This document shows, piece by piece, positions 35,121-47,600 of a stretch of 64,000 nucleotides of DNA. The stretch covers positions 38,243,836-38,307,835 of the forward strand of contig OZ024902.1 in NCBI GenBank assembly GCA_964017125.1, read 5' to 3'. The notes under the pieces were generated by a model. That model had not been told where the DNA came from. It worked only from the letters and a program-made list of their open reading frames with translations, and did not search any database. The translations under genes were made by a program, and so were the position numbers. Numbering within the stretch: the stretch's first letter is position 1; every line of letters starts with the position of its first letter. The DNA comes from Flabesymbios commensalis (Eukaryota > Annelida > Polychaeta > Terebellida > Flabelligeridae).

Positions 35121-36785
35121 ACTAGATTTGCCTGAGGGGCAAAGCTTGCGTCTCCACCCGCCCCACATAGTAGCCTACATTAATTATAGAGAAATACAGT
35201 ACTGTCACCAAATTTGTAAACCACGTGAAAATATGATTTCAGAATCACACCAAAAACTAATCAGCATATGGCCAGGGTAAGTTGCTTCCTTGGAACAAAT
35301 CGGTAAAGCAGTTCAAGCTCTTCAGAGTAACATGTGATTCGTCGGCCATCTTGAATTTTGTTGAAAAAAAGAGAAACAATTCTCCTGACTTTTTTCTCAG
35401 GGCCACTGAGCATACACGAAAGATCAAATTTGAGCTGTATAACCATATTACCAAATTTTGATAATAGCCAAAATGAGCAAAAACTGAAATATCAGCTAAA
35501 ATCCTGAAAAGTAAAAAAATATAAGGTTTTTTTATCATAATCACACAAAAAGCTTATCAGCACACATCCAGGGTAGGGTTATTCCTTTGAACCAAACATG
35601 AAACAAATCCATGAAGCAGTTCAAGCTCTAGAGAGTGACATGGGATTTTGGCGGTCATCTTGGATTTTGTTGAAGAAGCTGAAAAACGCCAACAAAATTT
35701 ACCGGGCAAATTCCCTAGGGCGAATATGCATACTGCAAATACTTAGAAATAATCTGATCAGGGGTGTATAGCTATATTACCAAATTTTGATGATAGCTAA
35801 AACGAACAAAACTGAAATATCCGCTAAAATTCTGAAACGTAAAAAAATCAAAGTTTTTCATATCGGAATCACACCAAAAACAAATCAGTACATGTGCAGG
35901 GTAAGGTCTCTCCGTTAAACCAAACATAAAACAAATCCAGGAAGCGGTTCAAGCTCTAGAGAGCGACATAGGATTTTGGCGGTCATCTTGGATTTTGCTG
36001 AAGAAGCTGAAAAACGCAAAAAAAATTATCAGGCAAATTCCTCAGGGCCAATATGCATATTGCAAATATTTAGAAATACTCGAGCAGGGGTGTATAGCTA
36101 ATTAACAAATTTTGATGATAGCCAAAATGAACAAAACTGAAAAAATCCGCTGAAATTCTAAAACGTAAAAAAATCTTAGTTTTTATTATCAGAATCACAC
36201 CAGAAACTAATCAGCACATGTGCAGAGTGGGGTCTTTCTTTTAAACTAACCATGAAACAAATCCATAAAGCGGTTCAAGCTCTAGAGAGCGACATAGGAT
36301 TTTGGCGGCCATCTTGGATTTTGTTGAAAAAGCTGAAAAACGCAGAAAAAAATTACAGGGCAAATTTCCTAGCGCCAATATGCATACTGCAAATATTTAG
36401 AAATAATCCGAGTAGGGTTGTATGGCTATATTATCAAATTTTGATGATGGCCAAAATGAGCAAAACAGAAATATCCGCTAAAATACTAAAACATAAAAAA
36501 ATCAAAGTTTTTATTATCAAAATCACACCAAAAGCTTTTCAGCTCACGGCCAGAGTAAGTTCTTTCCTTTAAACCAAACATGAAACAAATCAATGAAGCG
36601 GTTCAAGCTCTAGCATGCGCCATAGGATTTTGGCGGCCATCTTGGATTTTGTTGAAAAAACTGAAAAACGCAAAAAAAAAAATTACCAGACACATTCCCC
36701 AGGGCCAGTATGCATACTGTAAATATTTGGAAATAATCCGAGTAGGGGTTTTCGAGTGAGAGCAGAAACAAGAAACAAGTGGCGG
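35121..36785 (-). repeat. Tandem family R3, inverted copy with ~328-bp units
   Basis: Begins TAGATTTGCCTGAGGGGC (the inverted family end). The block GGTTCAAGCTCTAGAGAGYG...GGCGGCCATCTTGG recurs at about 35618, 35945, 36272 and 36600, a spacing near 328 bp. The far edge is GAGTGAGAGCAGAAACAAG. Confidence 0.85.
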
Positions 36786-36975
36786 CGGCGGATATGCTCC
36801 TGAAACGTAAATACGGCGGTTGACTAGCAGTCCTACCAGCCGCATTTTCGTCACACATTTTTCAGCCGCATTTTCGAGACGCCATAACACCCTGCCGGAG
36901 GATAAAAAATGCTTAGACTAGAGCCTGACGGCACTGAAGTAGAGCTTGTGCCGGGCTGCAGGGTCACTGTTTCAA

Positions 36976-37141
36976 CCCTTTAACCGCCGGTGTCACATAT
37001 ATTCGGGTTTTCATTTTTTATTAGCACATTAAGAAACACATTTGTTAAAAATGAAATGTGACATCAACCAACAACATTTGAAAACATTTTGTCAAATCTT
37101 AATAATTTTCACTCAAATTGAATAATTTGGCGGTTAAAGGG
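36976..37141 (+). mobile_element. TTAA-type MITE with CCCTTTAACCGCC ends
   Basis: TCAA-CCCTTTAACCGCC and GGCGGTTAAAGGG-TTAA. The same ends occur at 40588-40827. The body is unrelated to the hairpin-bearing copies. Confidence 0.8.
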
Positions 37142-37280
37142 TTAAGGAAAGCTAAGATGCAGCTGTTTCACAATTAAGCAACAAATATATTGGTCTAAAT
37201 GAGGTGTTGAATCCGACAGTAGCTATGCTGTATCTCGTGTCTGACTGTCGTCAGCTCAATGTTGTTTTCAATGTTTAGTC

Positions 37281-37305
37281 GGGGAGGGGGGTGGGTGGGT
37301 GGTGG
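37281..37305 (+). repeat. G-rich run with quadruplex potential
   Basis: GGGGAGGGGGGTGGGTGGGT then GGTGG gives four runs of at least three G with very short loops, on an otherwise AT-rich background. Confidence 0.75.
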
Positions 37306-38492
37306 TCATGCGTTGCACGTGTAATGTTGTGAATTCCCGGCGAAACGAGCCATAGAGTGCACAGGGTTAGCCTTGATCTGTCACATATATTTTTTATACC
37401 TCAAGTCGACACCTGTATTGATAGATTGCTCATTGATTTCAGTGCACATAATAAACTCCTGATAAATACGCCCTCCAACTGCGACTCTGTGTTTATTAGT
37501 AGGCCTATATCCGGTCTATTAGGGATAATCGGGTAGGCCTACCCTAATGGAAATGGGTCAAATCTGTGAAACTCAATGACCTCGACCTCCTTTATTTTCA
37601 CCGAGCTGGCTAATACAATGAAGTATGAGGGATGGTTTTTATATAACCTTGTTTTCACCGGGTGACGTCACTGCGTTTCACAGCTAGCTACTCCTTGTGT
37701 GACCCTTAGCTGGGACCAGGGTCTGGGACTGTGGTGCAGTTCATTATTGAGCCGATCTATTAAACATAAACTGTTTATATTAACCTGACAGTTTGGGTGG
37801 TATAGGCATATATGTTACTAGGCATACCCCAGTCAATGACAGGTAGGGTAAGGTACAAAAAACGTGTCTAGCAAACAATTTAGTAGCCTAGGCACATTGC
37901 ATGCTAGTAGGCCTACTGCTATTTGCTCAGATGTGATGGCAGTGTGTAGTGTTCAGATTGAAATAACTGAGTCAGGAGACACATAAACTACTTCCACTGC
38001 CACAGTCGTTGAGTCAATGTTGATTTAATGCTATAGACCAGCTTAATAACAGTGTGAGACTGCAGGACAACATTAATTAGACTCACTATAATAGAACTCA
38101 CTATAATAGAACTCACAACTCGATAAGCCTAGATATATTGAGATTGCAAAGTTATCAATATAATTAGTTAATAATTGATGTTGAATTGAAAACAATAATA
38201 GCCTAATTTAAATGTCACTTCTGGGGCTTTGCATATGGCTATGAGATTCATTAAGCATAGCAGGGTTAGGCTATGCATTGCCTGAGGGGTGTTTTTTAAG
38301 TTTTTCAGAACGTATTCAGACTATAGGCACCAGTAGGCACTAGGCCTAAGTTTTACTACAAATGAATTGTTTTTTTTTGCCGGTTTAATGTTAGATCATC
38401 GTCCATGAAGCTCGCCAAACATTAATGCCACATCGAGTGAATGTTTGTTTTGTTGGGCAGTGAGTGGCCGATAGGCATATGATATAGGCAGG

Positions 38493-38603
38493 CCAGCAAC
38501 GACAAGACGTTGAATCACAGTTGGCTTAACGTTGGTCCAACGTCGTAGATGGTGGACAAACGTTGAACCAACATTGATTCAACGTATCCTTGTGTCAGCT
38601 GAG
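38493..38603. mobile_element. CCCAGCAAACAC-related MITE inside R5
   Basis: GCCAGCAACGACAAGACGTT ... GTTGGTCCAACGTCGTAGA ... TTCAACGTATCC. The R5 copy B has a partner at about 56548-56640, so this one was present before R5 spread or belongs to it. Confidence 0.6.
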
Positions 38604-38775
38604 TGTTGTTGTGTACATGCCTCTGGGACAGACTGCCCATACAGGCAAACAAGCATACCGCTGTACAATCACATGCAGCCAGCGTTGTTTCAATGCTGGC
38701 ATACCGCCTACGACGCTGGCCCAACATTTGGTCAGCGTTGCCGCATCAGGCCTACTATTAATTACAGGTGCACTT

Positions 38776-38870
38776 CCCAGCAAACACGAGCCGTTGACCC
38801 AATGTTGTTTTAATGTCGGGCCAACGTCGGAGACGACGGGCCAACATTCAAACAACTTTGCATCATATTA
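38776..38870. mobile_element. CCCAGCAAACAC MITE, absent from R5 copy B
   Basis: CCCAGCAAACACGAGCCGTT with CGGGCCAACGTCGGAGACG core; right end decayed. R5 copy B lacks it, so it inserted into copy A later. Confidence 0.7.
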
Positions 38871-39723
38871 GGTCACGTGTCGTATACAGTACTGGTAGGT
38901 CGGCATGCTGTGCTAGCGAGGCAGGTCAAAGCACTGAGGGTCAAAGTGTATTGCTAAGGTCACGTGTGACGTCACCTAACAGACATGGCTGACATTGTTT
39001 TGTACATGATAGGAATTGATGCGTCATTTATATCAGTGTTCATCTGATCAGCTGAGCCAAAATCTTGAAATCTGGCTTCGTGATGCAACGAAAAAAATTA
39101 TTCTTAACACACACATGGGGTTAGATATGTCCCCAATCCCACAAATTTAAAGTTATTGCCATGAAATTAATCATACAGCAAACCACTCAGACCCACATAG
39201 ACAGAAAACGTAGAGCAAATGCTCTACTAAAAACTAAGTTAAGATATATGCCTTTAATGAAGCCAATATATCTTGGCTTAGTTCAAGATAAAAAAATAAA
39301 TGAAAAGTAATTGGCATGAATTTTTTACTCACTTGAGCAACACAGTGCGAATAATAACAATATAGATTATATATTTATATTATATTATATACACTAATAT
39401 TTGAATGGTGGCAGTCAAAATAGCAACAATCAGAAGACATTCGCACGTATCATAGTACTTGGGGGAATGTTTAGCAATCTCATCTCATCTTTATTGATTT
39501 CAAATTTATTACACAGGAACTGATTGCTGTTAATTAGTTAAGATTAATACATTTGAATAAGTACTTATAACTAATATCTGCAGTATAATGTCATAAAATA
39601 TGAATGGTGACATTTGAAGAGTCCTGATGTGGCTCAGATTCCACATCATTCGATAGATTTATAGTTACTGGCCGTCATTATTATTCTGATCTACACTGCT
39701 GAAGTGCCATAGGGGATAGTTAA

Positions 39724-40120
39724 CCCTTGTCCTGCGAAATTGCTCGTCTCTATTTTTTGATTAATTTGAAGCTGGAGTTGCTGACGCAATTTCCAGCTTC
39801 AAATGACGAGACGTAGCTTTTTTATGAAATATAGCAATCGCCAAAATTAAGTGATATCCCACCTGGCACACAACGTTGTTGCGACGTTGAATCAGTGTCA
39901 CTGGCGTTAGTTCAGCGTCGCAACAACGTCGTGTGCCCAGTGGATTTAATCACGTGAGCATCTTCCACCGGTAGACCACTTTATCAAAAAAATGTAGCAT
40001 CATTGCAAGGACTTTTCAAGAATTTGGCGCAAAAAGGGGATATTCTGCATCCGCGCCTGCATTGTATTTGGTCTGACACTCGCATAAAACCGTACATATA
40101 TGGGCCTAGCAGGAGAAGGG
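39724..40120 (+). mobile_element. piggyBac-like MITE, CATTTGAAGCTGGAATTGC subtype, with a nested palindrome
   Basis: TTAA-CCCTTGTCCTGCG at 39720 and GCAGGAGAAGGG-TTAA ending 40124. The hairpin TTTGAAGCTGGAGTTGC... at 39768 matches the 5872 copy. The 39860-39943 element interrupts it. Confidence 0.8.
39860..39943. mobile_element. ACTGGGCACACGACGTTG palindromic MITE, nested
   Basis: Arms CTGGCACACAACGTTGTTGC and its near-complement GCAACAACGTCGTGTGCCCAG enclose a GACGTTGAATC centre. A second, worn copy lies at 40170-40233 (ACTGGGCACATGACGTTGTG). Confidence 0.8.
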
Positions 40121-40169
40121 TTAATCCTGGCTCACACCACAAAATACATCTATCCTGGGTAAACCTGCT

Positions 40170-40233
40170 CACTGGGCACATGACGTTGTGGCGACGTTGA
40201 ATCAACGTCACCAAAACGCCGCGTGTGCAGGTG
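40170..40233. mobile_element. ACTGGGCACAYGACGTTG MITE, second copy
   Basis: ACTGGGCACATGACGTTGTG ... ACGCCGCGTGTGCAG; same wording as 39860-39943, only about 230 bp away. Confidence 0.65.
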
Positions 40234-40449
40234 TTGAGATCAGGATTGTTCAGGAAAGATTTTCGGGACAGAGTCAGAAAGTTGTATCTGTTTTTACCTT
40301 CATACGATGCTTGACCTCTGACATTGTTGAATGCAGATATACGGTGCTGTACAGTTCATTTTTGTGGACAACATACCTATCACATTATGTGGATGGGAGG
40401 TTGCAACCAGCTATAACAGTATAAATAGTTGTTATAAATGTACCCTAGT

Positions 40450-40470
40450 TATCTCTCTCTCTCTCTCTAT
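40450..40470 (+). repeat. (CT)n microsatellite
   Basis: An uninterrupted TC dinucleotide run of about 18 bases. Confidence 0.9.
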
Positions 40471-40587
40471 TTACATATCATGAAAGAAATAACCGAACAT
40501 AATGTACTTTTCTATGTGTAACATCGCAGCATATATAAATCGAACACTTCTTACATTCGAAGCAAACTGGTAGGTAAAGATCATTAA

Positions 40588-40827
40588 CTCTTTAACCGCC
40601 AAATTATTCAATTGGAATTTTCACCCACTTGAAGTTGTTTCTCGCTGACGCGATCCACAACTTCAAGTGAGTGAAAATTATTCAGATTTGACAAACTGGA
40701 GGTCAACTCTTTTAAAATCGTGCTGATTGATGTGACATTATGGCTTGAACATGCTTAAAAAGGCGGTATAGAATGTGGTATTAATTGAGTGAAAAACCAA
40801 GTATATTTGGCACTGGCGGTTAAAGGG
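40588..40827 (+). mobile_element. TTAA-type MITE combining AACCGCC ends with the CACTTGAAGTTGT hairpin
   Basis: TTAA (40584-40587), CTCTTTAACCGCC; right end GGCGGTTAAAGGG then TTAA (40828-40831). The hairpin CACCCACTTGAAGTTGT/complement at about 40622-40675 is the same as in copies with other ends. Confidence 0.85.
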
Positions 40828-40831
40828 TTAA

Positions 40832-42356
40832 AGAAGAGGGAGGATGACAGGGTATATATATTATATATAAAGGGAAGATGACTAAGGAATGCTATAGTAG
40901 AATGTTACAGTATGTAGACTGTTAATGACTACATTAATGTCCTAGTTGTATATTGACCTGCACTGATCTTTATATTTATTACTCATAATATACTGACTGC
41001 TCTATCCTACCTAGGTTATCTGCTACGGTTTACTAGTATCACAAGTCTTTGAAAGCAATCGACTTGTGATATAAACATTATACAGATAGTATACTATAAA
41101 GTTATTTAATAACTCACTATGATTTATTTAATTTTCATAGTAATCTAAACGAACTAGAAAGTAGAAAAGAAATATTTTTTTGTAACAATAAAATCTGACT
41201 CAAGTTCAATGTGATTATCATATATCTTTATATTCTTGTCGGGATGATGCAAAATGTTTTTGATGTGTACAAGTTGAAATTAATTTTGCCAAAGATGAAA
41301 ATGTATGTTTTCTACATAATAATCTTGTTTGGAATGCTAACATGAACACCTGAAACACACATCACTATGATTATACTGCATAAATAAATTTTGAGCCCAT
41401 ATGTTTTGTACATATCAGTATTAAATAAAATATTTGATCTGGACAATTAAAAGACAGGATTGAATGTCTTACAGTAAAATATAAAGTGTAAGCCTTTATT
41501 TTTATTGTGAAATGCACTTTGACAAAAAACAATTTCTAAATCTTAACCAGTGTCTTGTTGGTTTGCCATTAAGTATTTTTTATTCATTTAAAGCTGGAAT
41601 TAGGAACGTCATTCCCATCTTAAGATGACAAAAAAATCTTTCTATTTATGAAAAATATACATCTCCATAACTATTTGATAAAGTGAACATCCAGCACAAA
41701 AATTTTAACCCTTAAAGTGCTAAGTTGTAGAATTGATTGATAGTTTTCAGTGTGCTTTAACGGGGTTCACCCCAGCACATGTTCATATATGGTTATACAG
41801 CTTTAAGCTAGGTCTTCCGCGACAATAATCACCACTCCCTTCTACTTTTGTATCAGATGAGAGCCATCCATGTCAGTACATTCAAGTTTGCTCTCGTTCA
41901 AAATGTATACTGTTAGCATCGCAATGATTTATTGAAGGACCTGGAGTCTTTTCTCTGTATCATACATAAATAAATAACATGCTGATTTTACGCGCCAACA
42001 GAGTTTTTCTTGAAGGGAAATAAATATAGGCCTATATTCTATATAAAGTATGAATTCCATAACGTCTGCCTGGAAATCTGGTAGTCTATACTGGAAATTG
42101 TTCCCACATAAAATAAATTATGTCTCACCTCCTGGAAGCAATTTCAATAGTATCACAATAATATAATAGAAAGCAGTCCCAAGACATCTGGGGAAATAAT
42201 ACTTTGCATAATAGGCACATTATAATTTGACATACATTTTACAAATTAAAAATACAATACATCTATGTGCACACCGGCAAGCACTGCCAAGCACACAGAT
42301 GAGTTAAAAGAACATGTACGGTAGATATTATAACACACACAGTCAAGTATAACCTT
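40832..42356. other. AT-rich spacer
   Basis: Mostly unique. 41580-41700 is a decayed hairpin-MITE (CATTTAAAGCTGGAATTAG). 41040-41075 has an ATCACAAGTC / GACTTGTGAT hairpin. No gene. Confidence 0.35.
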
Positions 42357-42465
42357 CCCAGCAAACGCAAGACATTGCAACAATGTTGATTTGATGTTCG
42401 GCCACAGTCTACGACGCTGGCCCAACATCAAATCAACATTGGTTCAATGTCTTGTGTTTGCTGGG
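42357..42465. mobile_element. CCCAGCAAACAC MITE, well preserved
   Basis: CCCAGCAAACGCAAGACATTG / CAATGTCTTGTGTTTGCTGGG, flanked by TT; 109 bp, the same length as the 13636 copy. Confidence 0.87.
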
Positions 42466-42658
42466 TTGCCTCACGGGTTTGGAATAAGAATCATGCAGGT
42501 TGTCTGACCAGCAAGATAATAACATACTATTCTGATAAGATCAGTGGATTCAGGTATTATCATATTATGATTTTAGAAAAAGTAGCCAGTGAGAGAAATG
42601 GGGGACCAGCATGAGGAGCATGTCATACCCCAGCAGCCAAAGGGGATGGAAAAGTTAA

Positions 42659-42891
42659 AACAGTAGGTTGGTCTGGATCATTTTACATCCCTGAAAATAC
42701 AATGTGTTTCGCTAAAACTAAAGGTTCTAAAAGGAAAATATCCATGGAACTGGTTTACCAATACATGGCAATTTTCTGTAATTTTTAAACCACATCAAAT
42801 CATCTTCATCCACTACAAGTCGAGAATTGCGACAGCAATTCGCGGCTTGTAGTGGATGAAGATGACTATGGCAAATTCTGGCTTGAAAGGG
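42659..42891 (-). mobile_element. Inverted piggyBac-like MITE, CATCCACTACAAGCCGCG subtype
   Basis: GGG-TTAA at 42889-42895; the hairpin CATCCACTACAAGTCGAG / complement lies at about 42807-42860. TTAA also occurs at 42655-42658, though the left CCC end is lost. Confidence 0.8.
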
Positions 42892-43265
42892 TTAAGTTGC
42901 ATCTGGCTATTCAGTCATCTAAAATATTTGCAATAAAATAATTCATTTCAAATGTCAATACCCAATTAAATCAGGACGACTGAAGCTTATTTGACTTATT
43001 ACAAAACTTTACAAAAAAGTAGTTTACAGTGGCGTGGGAATGAAGAAATGATGGTAATTCCTGTTGAATTGTTGACTTCTATTTTATTTCACATTGACTC
43101 AAAGCTAGAATTAAACTTCAAATTAATGAGAAATATTGAATTATTGGAACTCAGCATTTACCAAGAACTATTTGATGGAAGTTAGTGATATTTCTATTGA
43201 TCTAAAACATGCTTCAAACCATATGAGGGCTTAGCAGGACGAGGCAAGCTACTCGGTAGACATAA

Positions 43266-43443
43266 CCCTTTCAGTGCTGGGACCGTCTTTATACATCAGA
43301 ATCTGACATATGTCATAATGGCCGTAGACCCATAACATATGTATAAAAATGAAGCGGAAAGAGCTAAGACATCCATAAAGATTTCAAATTGAAAACCCTT
43401 TAGTCTTCATGGTTTATATAAAAATATGTCAGCGTTTTAAGGG
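43266..43443 (+). mobile_element. TTAA-type MITE related to the AATCTGACGTCT subtype, hairpin reduced
   Basis: ATAA-CCCTTTCAGTGC and GCGTTTTAAGGG-TTAA. It shares AATGGCCGTAGACCCATAAC...GAGCTAAGAC with 12543 and 51950, but only half of the hairpin remains. Confidence 0.7.
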
Positions 43444-43506
43444 TTAAATAAAAACCCAGGTATTTTGTCTCATCTCAACACTCACTTCAATGTGATTTAA
43501 CTTATT

Positions 43507-43590
43507 ACCCAATGTCGTTTAAATGTTGGGCCAACGTCTGCGACGCTGACCCAATATTCGTCGGCACACCTCGTGTTCAATGGGCTCAGA
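43507..43590. mobile_element. Decayed CCCAGCAAACAC-type MITE
   Basis: CCCAATGTCGTTTAAATGTTGGGCCAACG ... CACACCTCGTGTTCAATGGG; both termini worn. Confidence 0.5.
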
Positions 43591-43978
43591 ATGTCCTTAT
43601 TGCGACAGATTATAACAATTTTTGTTACTGAATTTTATTAAAAATATGAGTTTTGTTGCACAAATGCGACAAGGGTCGGGTTATTTTTAATCAACTTGAA
43701 ATGGGAATTGCGACAGCTGATATATTACCGAACAGGTACTATATTATTAGAATAGCACATGAATACACAAGTGTGGCACGTAATCATCTCTGTAGTCTAG
43801 ATCAGCCGGATATGAACAAACACATTGATGTAAGCTAAAATAAACCTGCAGAACTGATATATTTGGAATTGTCAAGTTTAAAATGTTATAGTTATAAACT
43901 GACTTATAAACTTTCTAAGTGTGCACAGAGTTCTTTACCACTAGGGCCCAATCATATAGCTCAACCGAGCAGACCAGA

Positions 43979-44078
43979 CCAGAAAACACAAGACCTGGAA
44001 CAATGTTGACTGAACCGATGTTGCGGACAGTCGACCAGCTTTAAAACAACATTGATTAAACGTCCCATGTTTGCTGGG
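43979..44078. mobile_element. CCCAGCAAACAC-type MITE, 0.6 kb downstream of NRBP
   Basis: CCAGAAAACACAAGACCTGG ... AACGTCCCATGTTTGCTGGG followed by TA. Confidence 0.7.
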
Positions 44079-44635
44079 TATGACCAAGGATAGGCTGAAC
44101 TTTATATTTGAGTCGATCCTAGTAAGTAACTGTATTTTTGTGTTCGGCCTCAAACCATCTTTGTGGCATCACATAATAAAATAAAAAGTTAAAAGCACTA
44201 GGCCTGTAAGTACACTGGATATGTTGACATGTTCAGCTCTATGAATGTAAAGTCGCTGATTGCCCTGATCAGGCAGAAGCTGAACAACATAGCTTTAAAT
44301 GCAGAGAATGATTAGAATACCCACACCATACACTGGCAGCATATTACAATACTAAAGCACAAAGTCTAGCAGAAACACAGTTATCAACATTTCTATCAAA
44401 CGTAATCTCAAGAATGTGGATATTACCCGGTAATGAAAATTTCTATTTGAACACAAGTTTTCCAATTAGTGCTGGTCCTTCATTCATTTTACCAGTCCTC
44501 ATAGTGTTGAATTGAGAGCAGGAAACAAAATTGCCGCGGAAGTTTTAAAAACTAATGTCGGGATCCGAGAACTTCTCACACTGTGAACCACTAGCAGGAG
44601 AACAGTTTGTGAACGCGAAATGATGAATGATATCC
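44079..44635 (-). other. NRBP 3' flank / 3' UTR
   Basis: Downstream of the NRBP stop on the minus strand. No minus-strand AATAAA was found close by; the nearest plausible TTTATT on + is near 43636. No other feature. Confidence 0.3.
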
Positions 44636-47600
44636 TCAAGCCATTTGTGTGATTAGTTGTAAAGGAGAGGAATTTTGTCCTCTGTTAGCAATGCCACTTT
44701 CTATTGCATCTGCCAACTTATCTCGATCATTCTGAAAATAAAAAAAATGTTTAGGAGATTATAGACGGACATCAGTGATAATTGTTTTATGAGAATTTAT
44801 TCATTGAATTGTGACACTAAACTTAAAAACATGTCATTGCCATTATCACGCTCTCAGCAGCCTTTGGGTGCTAGGGTTCGACATATAATTTTTTTTAAAC
44901 AGAACAGATGAGGAATGTACAATACACTGAACAAGGTCATTTGTCGTTCAGACACACCGCATTATTATCCGATGCTGACACCGTTTTTCTTAGAAACACA
45001 AATGACAAATCGCCAAACAAATAAATCTGACATCCAAAATAATCGCAAACTTTCAAATTATGGTCCTTCAGATGAAAACATCGAATACATGTAATTATAA
45101 ATTTATATTTTCAGTTATAATATTCCGGTTTTAAATATTTTGCTTTAGCAGCTACTAGAGATGCTCAGAGTGGAAAGCCGGACTTTCTCGAAGATATGGT
45201 AACTTTGGTGACTGCAGAGTGTTTACATCAAATTGCATTAGATATGCAAAACAGCAGAGTTTTGAACTTTAAAAAATAGGATAAACTGATAGAGAAACGT
45301 CTGAGAAAGTAAGTTTAGTGAAGATCTGATGAATATTACTGAAGGTAGAACACATCAAATTATTGAAGAATAATAATAAAAAATAATAACAATAGACAGC
45401 ACCAAAACAGCAAGTCTCATTACATAGTGGGTGGAGGTTTAAATATTTAAAAATATTACTCACAGAGCTAATGAAACCATGTAGCACAAGCTCCTCTGCC
45501 AAGCTGAAAGATTTTTCTTCTTCAGATATCTCACATGTGAGTTGACGATTCATTTTATCATCCATTCTTAACAGAATCATAATCTACAAAAAAAAGTAAT
45601 AATTTAAATTTTATTAAAAACCCAGCCCTCATGTTTGAGCTTATGACAACTTGAAAGAGTAAACACTTTTTTTAAATAAAAAAATGGTCCCATCCTCAGA
45701 GCAATGAATATGAAAAAGTACATCGTGCATATAAGAAATTGCTAAGCTAAAACAAGAGAGCTGAGGCTAACGATATCGCCCGCCATTTATTAAATTCAAT
45801 AATAAAGGCCACAAAGTCGAGGTGAAAATTAGGTCGAAGGTTATAACCATCAAAAGGCACTTCTACACCCACTAAGGGATGCATGTGTGCAATATGAAAA
45901 CAATCCAGCAAACAGAATATGAGATATCGCCCGGAAACGGAACCTATCCCCTGCCATTAATCAAAGGCAATAATAGTGCAAAGTTGAAAACCTGTCAATA
46001 ATTAGGTCAAAGGTCATAACAAAGGCACATTTACACATCTTAAGGGATGTGTGAACAGTGTGTACAACATGAAAACAATCTAGCAAACGTTTTCCGAAAA
46101 CGGAACCAATCTTCCAACATAAGTTAAAGTCAATAATGGCCGCAAAACCAAATCTAAAAAAGAAACGGAGGTAGAATCCATAGCTCCCTCCGTCTCACCT
46201 ACGGTGACGGCGGGAGCTAAAAAAAGATCAGAGGTTCCGAGATATCATCCGGAAACGAAACATGGACGCACAGCCGAGCTGCCAGACATGCTGATGACAA
46301 TATCCCTAAGCATTTCCATGCAAAATGTTGTATCTACATCATGTCACTTACAGCATTTGCCTGGCTAGTGTTTGTCAGTTACATTATTTTGCCTGGCTTT
46401 TTAAGAACGATTTGATAGAACGACATTTTTCAAAGTTGAACCATACAAAATTTATACGAGATACAAAAATTACAGGATGGAAATAATGTTGATAGATGAA
46501 GTAGTTTGGTAGTGAAAAGTCAATGTTCATAAATAGTTATGGTGTTTTGTCTTAGCACAGCAATATAAAATGTAGGATTTTTTTTCAAGTGAAATGATTT
46601 ACACAATTATCAACTTGTATTTGAATAACATTTTGGTATTTTTTTTTGTCATTTTCACTCTTATCATGACATAAATATTTACCATGGAAAAATCTTGACT
46701 TACTTGCATAATAGATGTGTTCTCTATTGCTTTAACCTGGCAGGCAACACTTGTCACCTTGCGTGTTTCTATGTCAGTAGGCTCGGGGGTCTCAGATTTT
46801 ACTGATTCAGCAAGTTCTGGTGATACAGCTCGTTGTCTTGGTTGTGTTGATTGCAGTATTGATGCAAAAGCTGTCAGTGGATAAACACCATTTCTGCTTG
46901 CAAAAAAATTAAAATTGCAGGAAAATTCAGACTTTTAAATTCGGTCCCCGCACTGAAAGGGTTAACCCTTATCATGCTAGGTCCATATATTATACCTTTC
47001 ACACCAAATAAAATACGAATGAAATTGATAAAATATTTTTTCATAAATGGCAACTCATTAAAAAAAAAATCGTTTTGGAATGGATAAAATTAGATGAGAT
47101 AGTAACAAAAATTCACCAAGGCAAGGGTTAAAAGCTGTACTTGCAATTAAAAATGTGTTGAATTACTCAATTAGAAATGATTAAAATTTCTCAGATTTGA
47201 TTTAGACAACATTTTAACTAAATAGTGAGCCACAACCCCATTGCCTTTGTCATTCCAAAAGAAACAAAAGTTTTCTTCTTCATAAAGAGAGGTTTTTCAA
47301 AAGGTTATCAGTTTGCACAGAAACTTTTTAAAGACAATTGACTTCATGTTTTTATAGCCAAGATTTATCTTCTGTAATGAAAATAAAGACCACTGACAAA
47401 ATATTCTTTCTCTCACAAGTTTATAGCAATGTTTGAAAAAATTGAACAGTTTTTGGGATAGTGTTCAGAAAAAATCATAGTGTATTTTTTTCATAGAGTG
47501 TGATGAGAAAAGGCCTTCAGTTGAGTGTTACTTTGACACCAAATTTCATGCCCTGATCTTGATCAGGCAATAAGTCTGATGTATATTAAGCTAGTACATG

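Larger units (their letters stand above)
37699..39235 (+). repeat. Long dispersed repeat R5, copy A (1.5 kb)
   Basis: Collinear with 53836-57092: shared blocks include GACTGTGGTGCAGTTCATTA, CTCAGATGTGATGGCAGTGT, TATATTGAGATTGCAAAG, TGCCTCTGGGACAGACT and GTCACGTGTGACG. Both copies end in a small hairpin, TAGAGCAAATGCTCTA, followed by CTAAAA. No coding frame or terminal inverted repeats are seen. A Helitron-like hairpin end is possible but unproven. Confidence 0.75.
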
